A stretch of DNA of 64,000 nt, taken from Mycobacterium kyogaense. Its GTDB lineage: Bacteria; Actinomycetota; Actinomycetes; Mycobacteriales; Mycobacteriaceae. Where the stretch lies: NCBI RefSeq assembly GCF_003254575.1, contig NZ_QJUA01000007.1, forward strand, positions 1-64,000, in the 5' to 3' direction. The notes under the pieces were generated by a model. It was given only the letters and a program-made list of their open reading frames with translations. It made no database searches and was not told where the DNA came from. The number at the start of each line of letters is the position of its first letter. Position 1 is the first letter of the stretch. The position numbers were made by a program, and so were the translations under genes. Of this stretch, positions 45,659-55,703 are shown one piece after another.

Positions 45659-48543
45659 CGATCGTTCTCCAATGTGGGGTCGAGAATCTGTGCCAGGTGC
45701 AGGGAGGCGCGGGCGGTCGGAGCCAGCTGTCTGGCTTGCATGTGGCAGCTGAAGCCGTCGGTGAGCACCACCGCCTCCGTGTCGGCGCGCAGCGCCGGAG
45801 CCAGCGCCAGTTCGGCGACGGCCATGCTGACGTCGTAGTGCTGGCGCTCGAAACCGAAATTGCCGGCAACGCCGCAGCATCCCGTCGCCTCACGCACCTG
45901 GTCGATGCCGACCGCGGCGAGTGCGCGGCGCTGCGTGGCCGCGCCGAACACGGCGTATTCGTGGCAGTGGGTCTGCAGGGTGACAGCCTCGGGCAGAGCC
46001 ACCCGCGGCGCCCAGCCGGTCTCGCTCTGGGCAGTGATCTGCTCGGCGAAACTGCGGACACGTCGCGCGACCCGACGGGCAGCGTCGCTTCCGACCAGTT
46101 CAGGAAGATCCTTGCGCAGCGCCGCCGCGCAGCTCGGCTCGGTGACGACGATCGGCCGATCGGTTCCGTCGTCGAGGGCGGCAGCGGTGCGCACCAGCCG
46201 TTTTCGGGCCTGGCGCAGTTGCCCGGTGGAGATCCAGGTGAGTCCACAGCACACGTCGGTGCGGACCTCTGCGCGGTGGCCGCCATCCTCGATCACCCGC
46301 CGCGCCGCGCCGGCGACCTCGGGCCGAAAGCCCTTGGTGAAGGAATCCACCAGCAGGATCACGTCCCCGGTGCCGCCACCCTGCGCACCGACTTCGGCGC
46401 GTAACGCGCGGCGAGAGGCGAAGGTGGGTAGCGGTCGCTGCGTCGTCAGTCCGCCGAGACGCAGGCCCACCGCTCGCAGCGGGCTGGCCAGGACACGGTT
46501 GACCACGGGCGCAGTGCGAGATGTCACGGCCAACCATCGCGGTAACCACCCCAGTGAGTAATGCGACATCGGACGCACACGTCGGCGGTAATGGTGGTCG
46601 AGGAACTCGGCCTTGTAGGTCGCCATGTCGACACCGGTCGGGCAGTCGGTGGAGCACGCTTTGCAGGACAGACACAGGTCCAGGACGTCACGAACGTCTT
46701 CAGATGCCCATCCCCGGTCCATCGTGCGAGCGCCGCGAACCATGTCCTGCAGAACGCGGGCGCGGCCTCGCGTGGAGTCCTTCTCGTCGCCGGTGGCCCG
46801 ATAGCTCGGGCACATGACTCCGCCGCTGTGTGAGCGGCACCTGCCTACGCCGATGCAGCGCTGCACGGCTTCGGCGAATGGGCTGGTCCCCGGCGCGGCG
46901 GACTCGTGGAGGGTGAACGTGGTCTGCCACGGCAGTGGTGGGACATCGGCGAGCGCCAGCTGCTCGGTGACCGGTTCGGGCGCCACGATCATGCCGGGAT
47001 TGAGGGTGTTGCCCGGATCGAACAGATCCTTGAACGTGGCGAACGCCTCCATGATCGTCGCTGAGTACATCTCGGGCAGCAGCTGCGACCGTGCGCGCCC
47101 GTCGCCGTGTTCGCCCGACAGCGTTCCGCCGTGTGCGACGACGAGCCGGGCCGCGGCGGTGAGGAACGCCGACATCACCTCTCGCCCTTCGGGTGTGCGT
47201 TGATCGAAGGTGATGCGGATGTGCATGCAACCGGCACCGAAGTGGCCGTACATCACACCGATCAGCTCATACCGCTGGAGCAGGTTTCGGAAGTCGGCGA
47301 GGTAATCGGCGAGGTTCTCCGGGGCTACGGCCGAATCTTCCCAGCCCGGCCACGACGTCACGGTGGACCCGTCGGCAAGGTGTAGTCGCGACGACAATCC
47401 GGCCCCGTCCTCCCGAACGCGCCACAGCTGTCGACGTTCGCCCGGGTCGCGGACTTCCCGGAACTGCCGGGCCCGTCCGTTGGCCTGCAGATCGGCAGTG
47501 AGCCTGCGGGCGTGCTCGGCGACGGCGCCGTCGTCGTCACCGTCGAGGTCGATGTAGAGCCACGCGCGGCCGGCGGGCAAGGCGGCGACGGAGTCTTCGC
47601 CGCGGCGCGCTCTCATCGTGGCGACGATGTGTTCGTCGATGCCTTCGACCGCCGCGGGCGAGTACTCCAGGATCGTGGTGACGTCGCGGGCGGCGTCGAC
47701 GATGTCGTCATAGGCGACGACCAGGAGCAGCGCCGACGGCGGCACGTCGACCAGGGTGACGGTGGCGCCGACGACGACGGCGCAGGACCCCTCGGTGCCC
47801 ACCAGTGCGCGTGCGACGTCGAAGCCGTTCTCCGGCAACAGGTGTGCGAGCTGAAAGCCCGAGACTTGCCGAGGAATACGACCGAGTTCCAGACGAAACG
47901 GGGCCATGTACCGTGCGGTCAAGGCTCTCAGGTCAGCGGACAGTGCGCTGGCTCGCTCCGTTGCGGCGATGTCCGCCGGATCGGTGGCACACAGTCCGCT
48001 GTGGGTGGCCGTCAGGCGGATGCCGTCGGCGAGCACCAGGTCCAACGACACCACGTGGTCGCCGGTGCGCCCGTACCTGACCGAGTGGTTGCCGCAGGCG
48101 TCATTGCCGATCGATCCTCCGACGGTGGCGCGGTTCCTGCTGGACGGATCCGGCGCGAAGGTCAACTGATCGGCGGTGCTGTGCTGTACGGCCTCGGCCA
48201 GATCCGCCAAGACGACACCCGGCTCAACGACGGCAGTCCGGCTGGCGGCGTCGATGGACACGATGCGGTCCATGTGCCGCGAGAAGTCCAGGACGACTCC
48301 GCTACCGATGGCATTGCCCGCCATCGATGTGCCGCCGCCCCGCGCGATGAGGGCAACGCCGAACTCCGCACAGAGCCGGGCGATGTGACTCACGTCCTCC
48401 GCGTTCCGAGGGAATGCGACGGCCACTGGCTCGACCCGGTAGTTCGAGGCGTCGTAGCTGTACTCGGCCAACCGCCGGCTGCTGGTGTCGACCTCGACGG
48501 TGCCGGCGGTCAGCCGTTGTACGAACGTGACGGCGTGGGTCAA
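45655..48543 (-). CDS. YdiJ-like FAD-linked oxidase fused to 4Fe-4S and CCG domains
   Basis: Encodes 962 residues from a TTG that overlaps the previous stop (TTGA). Domain order: FAD_binding_4 (ARGGGTSMAGNAIGSGVVLD, GGSIGNDACGNHSVRYGRTG), FAD-oxidase C-terminal domain (MYGHFGAGCMHIRITFD, GTLSGEHGDGRARSQLLPEM), Fer4 pair (CIGVGRCRSHSGGVMCPSY; LCLSCKACSTDCPTGVDM) and CCG cysteine-rich domain (DVCCGLTWISTGQ; TGCCGVAGNFGFERQH). The same layout and size are found in E. coli YdiJ, which oxidises D-2-hydroxyglutarate, and in related D-lactate or glycolate dehydrogenases. Electrons would go to the quinone pool. In this operon a hydroxy-acid intermediate of the amine pathway is the likely substrate. 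Confidence 0.9.
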   Translation of the reverse strand: MTHAVTFVQRLTAGTVEVDTSSRRLAEYSYDASNYRVEPVAVAFPRNAEDVSHIARLCAEFGVALIARGGGTSMAGNAIGSGVVLDFSRHMDRIVSIDAASRTAVVEPGVVLADLAEAVQHSTADQLTFAPDPSSRNRATVGGSIGNDACGNHSVRYGRTGDHVVSLDLVLADGIRLTATHSGLCATDPADIAATERASALSADLRALTARYMAPFRLELGRIPRQVSGFQLAHLLPENGFDVARALVGTEGSCAVVVGATVTLVDVPPSALLLVVAYDDIVDAARDVTTILEYSPAAVEGIDEHIVATMRARRGEDSVAALPAGRAWLYIDLDGDDDGAVAEHARRLTADLQANGRARQFREVRDPGERRQLWRVREDGAGLSSRLHLADGSTVTSWPGWEDSAVAPENLADYLADFRNLLQRYELIGVMYGHFGAGCMHIRITFDQRTPEGREVMSAFLTAAARLVVAHGGTLSGEHGDGRARSQLLPEMYSATIMEAFATFKDLFDPGNTLNPGMIVAPEPVTEQLALADVPPLPWQTTFTLHESAAPGTSPFAEAVQRCIGVGRCRSHSGGVMCPSYRATGDEKDSTRGRARVLQDMVRGARTMDRGWASEDVRDVLDLCLSCKACSTDCPTGVDMATYKAEFLDHHYRRRVRPMSHYSLGWLPRWLAVTSRTAPVVNRVLASPLRAVGLRLGGLTTQRPLPTFASRRALRAEVGAQGGGTGDVILLVDSFTKGFRPEVAGAARRVIEDGGHRAEVRTDVCCGLTWISTGQLRQARKRLVRTAAALDDGTDRPIVVTEPSCAAALRKDLPELVGSDAARRVARRVRSFAEQITAQSETGWAPRVALPEAVTLQTHCHEYAVFGAATQRRALAAVGIDQVREATGCCGVAGNFGFERQHYDVSMAVAELALAPALRADTEAVVLTDGFSCHMQARQLAPTARASLHLAQILDPTLENDR

Positions 48544-49895
48544 TGAAGCTCCTCGGCGAGCACCACCGCGAGATTCTCCAGCAGGCGATCGGCGTCGGCG
48601 ATCGAAAACGGCAGCGGCGGGCGCACTTTGAGCACGCTGCCGCGTGGCCCCGACGCCGAGATCAGCACGCGGCGCCGGCGCATGTGGTTGACCACGCGCA
48701 ACGCCGCATCTCCGTCGGGAGTGGCGGATTCTCGGTCGGTGACGATGTCCACTCCCACGAACAACCCCGCGCCGCGGACTTCGGCGACCTGCTCGTAACC
48801 TCCTGCCATTGACTCGATTTCGTCCTGGATGTAGCGGCCAACGCGGTCAGCGTTCGCCATCAACCCGTCACCGTTGATCACGTCCAGTACCGCCTGCGCC
48901 GCCGCGATGGACACCGAGTTGCCGCCGAAGGTGTTGAAGTAGCGGATGTTGCGCCCGAACTCGACGAGGAGCTCGGGGCGGAAGGCGGCCGCGGCGATCG
49001 GAATGCCGTTGCCCATGGGTTTACCGGTCGTCACGATGTCGGGGACGAGGTCGTGCCGCTGGAATCCCCACCAATTCCGTCCGGTACGTCCGAATCCCGG
49101 CTGGACCTCATCGGCGATGAACAGACCGCCGGCGTTGTGGACTTCCTCGATGACAGGCTGCAGGAAGCCCGCGGGGTCAGCGTAGATGCCGTCGGAGGAG
49201 AAGATCATGTCGGCAATGAAGGCTGCGACTCCGAATCCGTGACGCTCCAGATCGGCGACGGCCCCGCGGATCTCGCGGGCCATGTTCGCGACGACGGCGT
49301 CGTTGCCGCCGTGGCGCAGGCGATCCGGTGCGCTGATGGTGCGCACATGCGGCCCCAGTGGGACACCCACACCCAGCGACGGCGAGAAGGCCGACACGTC
49401 GGAGGTCAGTCCGTGGTAGGCGCCGGCGGTGACGATTATGCCCTGGTTCCCGGTGTGGTACCGGGCCACCCGCATCGCGAGGTCATTGGCTTCAGAACCG
49501 GTGCAGGTGAACATGACATGACCGATCTCGGCGGGCATGGTGGCCAGGAACTGCTCGCTGTACGTCAGGATCGACTGCTGGATGTAACGGGTGTTGGTGT
49601 TCAACGTCATCAGCTGCCGATGAATCGCGTCGACGACGTAGGGATGGCAGTGCCCGACGCTGGCCACGTTGTTGTACACGTCGAGGTAGTCATTGCCATC
49701 GGCGTCGAAGAGCAGCGTCCCTGCGCCGCGGACGATCTCGACGGGGTCTTCGTAGAACAACCGGTAGCCGGGTCCCAGGAGACGATCGCGGGCTTCGACC
49801 TGGCCGCGGGTGCGCGGGGGCAGCTCGTCGATGCGTGACGTGTCGAACCCGTTCACCATCGGCTCGGACGCTCCTGGCGTGAACGCCTTGGTCAT
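48540..49895 (-). CDS. Class III PLP enzyme of the AGXT2L / phospho-lyase type
   Basis: Encodes 451 residues from the ATG at 49895, which follows AGGAGAGG and overlaps the kinase stop. PLP Lys is Lys292 (IVTTGKPMGNGIP); FIADEVQPGFGRTG, FTCTGSEANDLAMRVAR and YFNTFGGNSVSIAAAQAVLD are class III motifs. The chain matches vertebrate ethanolamine-phosphate phospho-lyase and phosphohydroxylysine phospho-lyase in diagnostic places (DYLDVYNNVASVGHCHP, NTNTRYIQQ, VLISASGPRGSVLKVRPPL). Those enzymes remove phosphate and ammonia from a phosphorylated amino alcohol to leave an aldehyde. The kinase next door supports this rather than an ordinary transaminase. Confidence 0.88.
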   Translation of the reverse strand: MTKAFTPGASEPMVNGFDTSRIDELPPRTRGQVEARDRLLGPGYRLFYEDPVEIVRGAGTLLFDADGNDYLDVYNNVASVGHCHPYVVDAIHRQLMTLNTNTRYIQQSILTYSEQFLATMPAEIGHVMFTCTGSEANDLAMRVARYHTGNQGIIVTAGAYHGLTSDVSAFSPSLGVGVPLGPHVRTISAPDRLRHGGNDAVVANMAREIRGAVADLERHGFGVAAFIADMIFSSDGIYADPAGFLQPVIEEVHNAGGLFIADEVQPGFGRTGRNWWGFQRHDLVPDIVTTGKPMGNGIPIAAAAFRPELLVEFGRNIRYFNTFGGNSVSIAAAQAVLDVINGDGLMANADRVGRYIQDEIESMAGGYEQVAEVRGAGLFVGVDIVTDRESATPDGDAALRVVNHMRRRRVLISASGPRGSVLKVRPPLPFSIADADRLLENLAVVLAEELH

Positions 49896-51052
49896 CGTCG
49901 GTCCTCTCCTGTCTGAAATGATGCACCGGCAGCCGACAGCAGTGCCTGCACGGTGGGTGAGGCCACCGACAGTGCACACCGGAGCCTGGTCCAATCCTGC
50001 GCCGAATGGGACAACCCGTAATCCCGGCTGTGGGGGTGGATGGCCGCGCGCCAGCCGAAGATCAAGGCACGCAACAGGAGTCGAGCTGGCCCTGCGATTG
50101 CCAACAGCGCCACATCACGATCGGGCACCGGCCGGACCGCACGGTAGCCGCGCACGATCTCCACCGCGCTGTCCCACGGTCGCCGATCGTCGAGGCCGAT
50201 CTGGTTGGCCACCGCAACGGCCAGTTCGAACAGCACGGGACTGCGGACGACATCACCGAAGTCGATGACGCCGGTGACGAAGTCGTCGGCGGCAGGGTCG
50301 ACGACGACGTTGAACGGGCTGAAGTCGCCGTGGATCATCTGCGTGGGGAGGGTGCCGATTCGGGGTGCGACGAGAGCTTCGAACTGGTCGAAGATCCACG
50401 TCGCCATCGTGACGTCGTCGTGATCGTTCACCAGCTCCAGTAGGGGCCGCACATGGAGGAAGTTCTTCAGATCCCAGATCAGTGACCGAGATTCGCCGGG
50501 GTGACGGAAGCCGGCCAACCCTGAGTCGAGCCGCGCCAGCATGGCGCCGACCTTCTGGAACTGGGTGGTGGTCGGGACCATCGACGCGAGAAGGTCGCCG
50601 TCGAGGTAGCTCATGACCCGCATGAGGCGTGCATTGCCTCCGGGGTCGACCACGGTGGACTCGACCTGGCCGCGCACCCCGCGGATCAACCGCTGGACGG
50701 GGATCGCGGGCCGGCTCTTCTCCAGGTGCAGCATGACCGCGGACTGCAGGTTGACGATCTGGGCGGCCTCCGTTGCCGGTGCGATCTTGACCAGGAAGCG
50801 ACCGACGTCCGTGGCGAGGCGGAACGTATCATCCTTCTCGGTCGGGATACGGCTCAACTCACCGGCCAGGTCGTACTGCCGCCGCAGTTCGGCGCGCACC
50901 TGCTGCTCGGGAAAGCGCTCTGCCGGCGACTCGTCGAGCGCGCTTTCTCGGGCAATGCGATGAAGTGCAGCGGAGCCCCTGAACACGCCACCATCCTGTG
51001 CACGGGAGCGCAGCGGGGTGGCGAGGGCCCTGTCGGGGAAAGCGTCCGTCAT
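49892..51052 (-). CDS. APH-fold kinase, hydroxylysine/amino-alcohol kinase-like
   Basis: Encodes 386 residues from the ATG at 51052 with AGGA upstream; a longer start at 51160 is less likely. The ATP Lys is in RFLVKIAPATEAAQ, the catalytic loop is MIHGDFSPFNVVV (Asp243) and the metal motif VTGVIDFGDVV (Asp264, with Asp267). A WDLKNFL segment before the C-lobe is like hydroxylysine kinases. Together with the coupled phospho-lyase-type enzyme it suggests phosphorylation of an amino alcohol (hydroxylysine, ethanolamine or similar) as the first catabolic step. It is the first gene of the minus arm, divergent from the GntR gene. Confidence 0.86.
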   Translation of the reverse strand: MTDAFPDRALATPLRSRAQDGGVFRGSAALHRIARESALDESPAERFPEQQVRAELRRQYDLAGELSRIPTEKDDTFRLATDVGRFLVKIAPATEAAQIVNLQSAVMLHLEKSRPAIPVQRLIRGVRGQVESTVVDPGGNARLMRVMSYLDGDLLASMVPTTTQFQKVGAMLARLDSGLAGFRHPGESRSLIWDLKNFLHVRPLLELVNDHDDVTMATWIFDQFEALVAPRIGTLPTQMIHGDFSPFNVVVDPAADDFVTGVIDFGDVVRSPVLFELAVAVANQIGLDDRRPWDSAVEIVRGYRAVRPVPDRDVALLAIAGPARLLLRALIFGWRAAIHPHSRDYGLSHSAQDWTRLRCALSVASPTVQALLSAAGASFQTGEDRR

Positions 51053-51220
51053 CGCCAATCCTGTTCTCGCGCCGAGGGGCCCGCAACCCCGGCCGCCCGA
51101 TCGAATCTCACTGCGCCGCGATACCGCGACTGTCGCTGATAGCGATGAACTGTAGAACATTAGAGCACGAAGCGTCCAGTCAGCCCGCCGCGACCGCGCC
51201 GTCAGCGCTCCGAACCGGTG

Positions 51221-51233
51221 TTCAACAGTTGTA
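51221..51233. promoter_or_regulatory. Candidate GntR operator 1
   Basis: TTCAACAGTTGTA contains the palindrome CAAC-A-GTTG, ten bases upstream of the GntR start. Its reverse complement TACAACTGTTGAA shares CAACTGTT-AA with the site at 52051. Confidence 0.5.
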
Positions 51234-51243
51234 CGCTGAGGCC

Positions 51244-51921
51244 ATGTCCATCGCCGAGCGCATTCAGATCGTCGGACGCAGCAGTGCGCAGCAGATCGCC
51301 GACGGCTTGATGGACATGATCCTGGAGGGCGAACTCAAGCCCGGTGAGCGCATCAGGGAGGCCGTCGTCGCCGACGCCCTGGGCATCTCGCGCAACACCG
51401 TGCGCGAAGCGGTGCGCCTGTTACAGGGCACCGGTTTGGTGCGCTACACCTTCAACCGCGGCCTGGTCGTCTGGGATCCCTCCGACGAGGAGGTCCTCGA
51501 CATCTACCGCGCCCGCCTGCATCTGGAGACCGCGGCCGCCGCATCCCTGGGACCCGATACGGATCTGGCGCCCCTGCTCACCGCGATGGAGGCGCTGAAA
51601 GACGCCATGGCGACTCACGATCCACGCGTCATCGTTGAGAAGGATCTCGACATCCACCGGGCCATCGTCGGCCTGATGAACAGCCCACGGCTCGACAAGT
51701 TCTACGCCGAACTCCTCGGCGATCTGCGCTATTTCCTCCTGATCCTGTCGCTGGACCATCACGAGTACGAGACCGGCTCCGGGCTCGAAGACGAACACCA
51801 GCGCATCGTCACCGCCTTCACCTCGCGCGATCCGAACCTGGCCCGCGACACGATCGCCGAGATCATCACCGAGAACCGTGACGAGGTCCGCAAGATCCTC
51901 GCTGCCCGCACGGCGGGCTAG
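51244..51921 (+). CDS. FadR-subfamily GntR transcriptional regulator
   Basis: Encodes 225 residues from the ATG at 51244. The winged-helix domain (LMDMILEGELKPGERIREAV, LGISRNTVREAVRLLQGTGL) is followed by an all-helical FCD ligand domain with metal-site-like residues (DLDIHRAIVGLMNSPRLDKF, LDHHEYETGSGLEDEHQRIV). It stands between the two arms of the catabolic cluster: the kinase operon diverges to the left and the ALDH-permease operon follows on the right after 199 bases. It probably represses both until an organic-acid or amine intermediate binds. TTCAACASTTG-type motifs precede it and the ALDH gene. Confidence 0.9.
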   Translation: MSIAERIQIVGRSSAQQIADGLMDMILEGELKPGERIREAVVADALGISRNTVREAVRLLQGTGLVRYTFNRGLVVWDPSDEEVLDIYRARLHLETAAAASLGPDTDLAPLLTAMEALKDAMATHDPRVIVEKDLDIHRAIVGLMNSPRLDKFYAELLGDLRYFLLILSLDHHEYETGSGLEDEHQRIVTAFTSRDPNLARDTIAEIITENRDEVRKILAARTAG

Positions 51922-52050
51922 CCGCATCCCCGCCGGCAGTCACCGCGGACGACGCTGCGCGAGCATCGATTCGACGGCCGTGTCGTCACCACGACTTTTC
52001 TGACCGCTCGTCTTGCGGACACCTATCGGCTGTGCTTAAGTTCTCCATGT

Positions 52051-52067
52051 CAACTGTTCAACACTTG
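52051..52067. promoter_or_regulatory. Candidate GntR operator 2 upstream of the ALDH-permease operon
   Basis: CAACTGTTCAACACTTG is an imperfect palindrome (CAACTG-N5-CACTTG) lying 54 bases before the ALDH start. It contains TTCAACACTTG, matching TTCAACAGTTG upstream of the GntR gene at ten of eleven bases. Confidence 0.5.
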
Positions 52068-52120
52068 AGCACGTCCGCTCGGCGGGCATCCCACTTCCAG
52101 TGACTTGGAGAAGAACTTTC

Positions 52121-53554
<1,434 letters not shown>

Positions 53555-53593
53555 CCACATCGTCTGCTGCACAACACCTTCGGAGGTCCTGCG

Positions 53594-53938
53594 ATGACTG
53601 TTACCGGCCGCACGGTAGTGGCGGTGAATCTGTTCTCGATGTTGCCCGGTGTCGACCCGGCCGAGTTCGAGCGTTTCTCCACCGAGGTGGATCGCCCGAC
53701 GTGTCTGGCCCGCGGTGACCTGGTTCAACGCTTCGAGGCGTTCCGCGTCAACGATGCACCCGACGGCGCTCCGGCCGACATCCTGGAGGTCATGGAGGTC
53801 ACCGACTGGGCGGATTGGGAGCAGTTCCGCGACCACCACCCGAGCATGAAACCCGTCATCGCGGGCTTCGACGAACTCGTCGACCCCGCCACCGTCCGCA
53901 CCTACTTCACTCACGCCATTCCGGGAGAACACCAATGA
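53594..53938 (+). CDS. REDY/HapK-like small protein
   Basis: Encodes 114 residues; GGAGGT precedes the ATG. The sequence has the alpha/beta dimeric-barrel look of HapK-like proteins: VVAVNLFSMLPGVDPAEFER, FSTEVDRPTCLARGDLVQRF, ILEVMEVTDWADWEQFRDHH and FDELVDPATVRTYFTHAIPG. The family was named from prodiginine clusters, but most members sit in catabolic or unknown operons. It overlaps the FAD oxidoreductase (ATGA), so it may protect or channel an intermediate for that enzyme. The function is not established. Confidence 0.7.
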   Translation: MTVTGRTVVAVNLFSMLPGVDPAEFERFSTEVDRPTCLARGDLVQRFEAFRVNDAPDGAPADILEVMEVTDWADWEQFRDHHPSMKPVIAGFDELVDPATVRTYFTHAIPGEHQ

Positions 53939-55674
53939 CTTCGACCACCGTCCCCTCCTACGACGCCATCGTCATCGGCGCGGGCCACAACGGTCTGATC
54001 ACCGCCGGATATCTCGCCCGTGCGGGTAAGAAGGTCCTGGTTCTGGAGGCCCGCGATGTCGTGGGTGGCGCGTGTACGAGTGAAGAACTCATCGCTGGTG
54101 CCACCTGGTCGTCGTGTGCGTTCATCGCGAGCCTGCTCCGCCCGGAGATCATCGCCGATCTGGAGCTGGAGCGCTACGGCTTGGAGATGTATCAGACCGC
54201 AGCCAGCGAGGTCAGCATCTTCCCGGACGGCAGCCATCTGTTCGTGTGGAAGGACTTGGACAAGACCCTCAAGGAGATCGAGAGGTTCTCCGCGCGAGAT
54301 GCCGCCGCCTTCCTCGAATTCGGCTTGCGCGTGAAGAAATTCGCATCCATTCTCACGCCGTTCCTGCTCTCGCCGGCCCCCAGCCGCTCCCAGGTGCTGG
54401 CCGCCTTCGAGGCCGCCGGCGCCGAGGATCTCTTCAACGAGATGGTGCTGCTGTCGACGAAGGATCTGCTGGACCGGTACTTCGAGAACGAACACATCAA
54501 GGGCCTGTTCACCTTCTTCGGCATGATCTCCGTGTGGGGCGGTCCGTCCACCCCGGGCACCGGCTATGTCTATGGGCATCACTCGGTCGGAGAGTTCAAA
54601 GGAACCCTCGGCCAGTGGGGTTTCGTCAAGGGAGGCATGGGCGGCATCACCCAGGCGATGGCCCGCAGCGCCGAGGCGCACGGCGCCGAGATCCGGCTCT
54701 CGTCACCGGTCGAACAGGTCGTGGTCAGCCGAGGCCAAGCGACGGGCGTGAAACTGGCGGACGGACAGATTATTTCGGCGCGCACGGTGATCTCCAACGC
54801 CGATCCGCAACGCTCCATGCTGCACCTGCTACCGGCCGGCGCCGTCGACGCGAAACTCACCGCCAAACTGCAGGACTACGACGCCCGCGGCTCGATGGCA
54901 CGCATCCACCTGCTGATCGACGAGCTACCCGACTACATCGGCTTCCCCGCCGGCGTGCAGGGGCCCCAGCACCAGGCGCAGGCGATCATGGGTGCCTCGA
55001 TCGAGAACTTCGAGCGCGCGTGGGAGGCCGAGCGCCGCGGTGAGATCCCCGACGACTTCGTGATCGAGGCTGTCATCCAGTCCACGCACGACTCGACCCT
55101 GGCACCCGAGGGCAAGCACACGATGACCCTGGGCGTGCAACAACTTCCGTTCGAACTCGCAGGCACGGACTGGGACACCATCCGCGACGAGTGGGCGGAT
55201 CGAGTTCTGGAAGTCCTCTTCAGGTACGCCCCCAACCTGCGGGGTCACATCCTGGAACGGGTGATCATCACACCGAAGGACCTCGAACGCGACTACGGGC
55301 TCACCGGCGGCAACATCTTCCACGGCTCGATGTTCTTCGACCAGTTGTTCAACAACCGGCCCACTCCCGAATTGGCCGACTACCGCACCACGGTCGACAA
55401 CTACTACCTCTGCGGCTCCGGCACTCACCCCGGCGGCGGAGTGATGGGCGCCAACGGCCACAACGCCGCCCAGGTCGTCATCGCGGACCTCAACGGAACC
55501 CCCGCACCGACCGCGCAGCGCGTCGGCCCGGCACCCAAGGCCGGCGTCATCGACCGCGCCATGGAGACCGTGATGGACACCAAGACCGGCAAGAAGCTCG
55601 GCTACACCGTCGCGAGCAGCCCTGCGCTGCGCAAGGTCGTCAAGTTCGCCGCCCGCAGCAAGACCACCCGTTAA
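53935..55674 (+). CDS. FAD/NAD(P)-dependent oxidoreductase, phytoene-desaturase/PYROXD2-like
   Basis: Encodes 579 residues from the ATG that overlaps the HapK-like stop. The N-terminal FAD motif is AIVIGAGHNGLITAGYLARA with VLVLEARDVVGGACTSEEL; other family segments are FVKGGMGGITQAMARSAEAH and a C-terminal YYLCGSGTHPGGGVMGANGH. This shape belongs to the carotenoid-desaturase/amine-oxidase superfamily. In a cluster with an amine permease and an aminobutyraldehyde-type ALDH, oxidation of an amine to its aldehyde is the reasonable guess; carotenoid genes are absent. No signal peptide is seen. Confidence 0.88.
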   Translation: MTSTTVPSYDAIVIGAGHNGLITAGYLARAGKKVLVLEARDVVGGACTSEELIAGATWSSCAFIASLLRPEIIADLELERYGLEMYQTAASEVSIFPDGSHLFVWKDLDKTLKEIERFSARDAAAFLEFGLRVKKFASILTPFLLSPAPSRSQVLAAFEAAGAEDLFNEMVLLSTKDLLDRYFENEHIKGLFTFFGMISVWGGPSTPGTGYVYGHHSVGEFKGTLGQWGFVKGGMGGITQAMARSAEAHGAEIRLSSPVEQVVVSRGQATGVKLADGQIISARTVISNADPQRSMLHLLPAGAVDAKLTAKLQDYDARGSMARIHLLIDELPDYIGFPAGVQGPQHQAQAIMGASIENFERAWEAERRGEIPDDFVIEAVIQSTHDSTLAPEGKHTMTLGVQQLPFELAGTDWDTIRDEWADRVLEVLFRYAPNLRGHILERVIITPKDLERDYGLTGGNIFHGSMFFDQLFNNRPTPELADYRTTVDNYYLCGSGTHPGGGVMGANGHNAAQVVIADLNGTPAPTAQRVGPAPKAGVIDRAMETVMDTKTGKKLGYTVASSPALRKVVKFAARSKTTR

Positions 55675-55703
55675 CCGACCACTCCACCCCCCGAAGGACT
55701 GCC

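Noticed and set aside
48540-49895. Simple 4-aminobutyrate aminotransferase
   Set aside because: Diagnostic blocks match AGXT2L phospho-lyases better than GabT, and the overlapping kinase supplies a phosphorylated substrate.
53935-55674. Carotenoid biosynthesis gene
   Set aside because: The fold is desaturase-like, but there is no crtB, crtE or related gene nearby; the neighbours are an ALDH and an amine permease.
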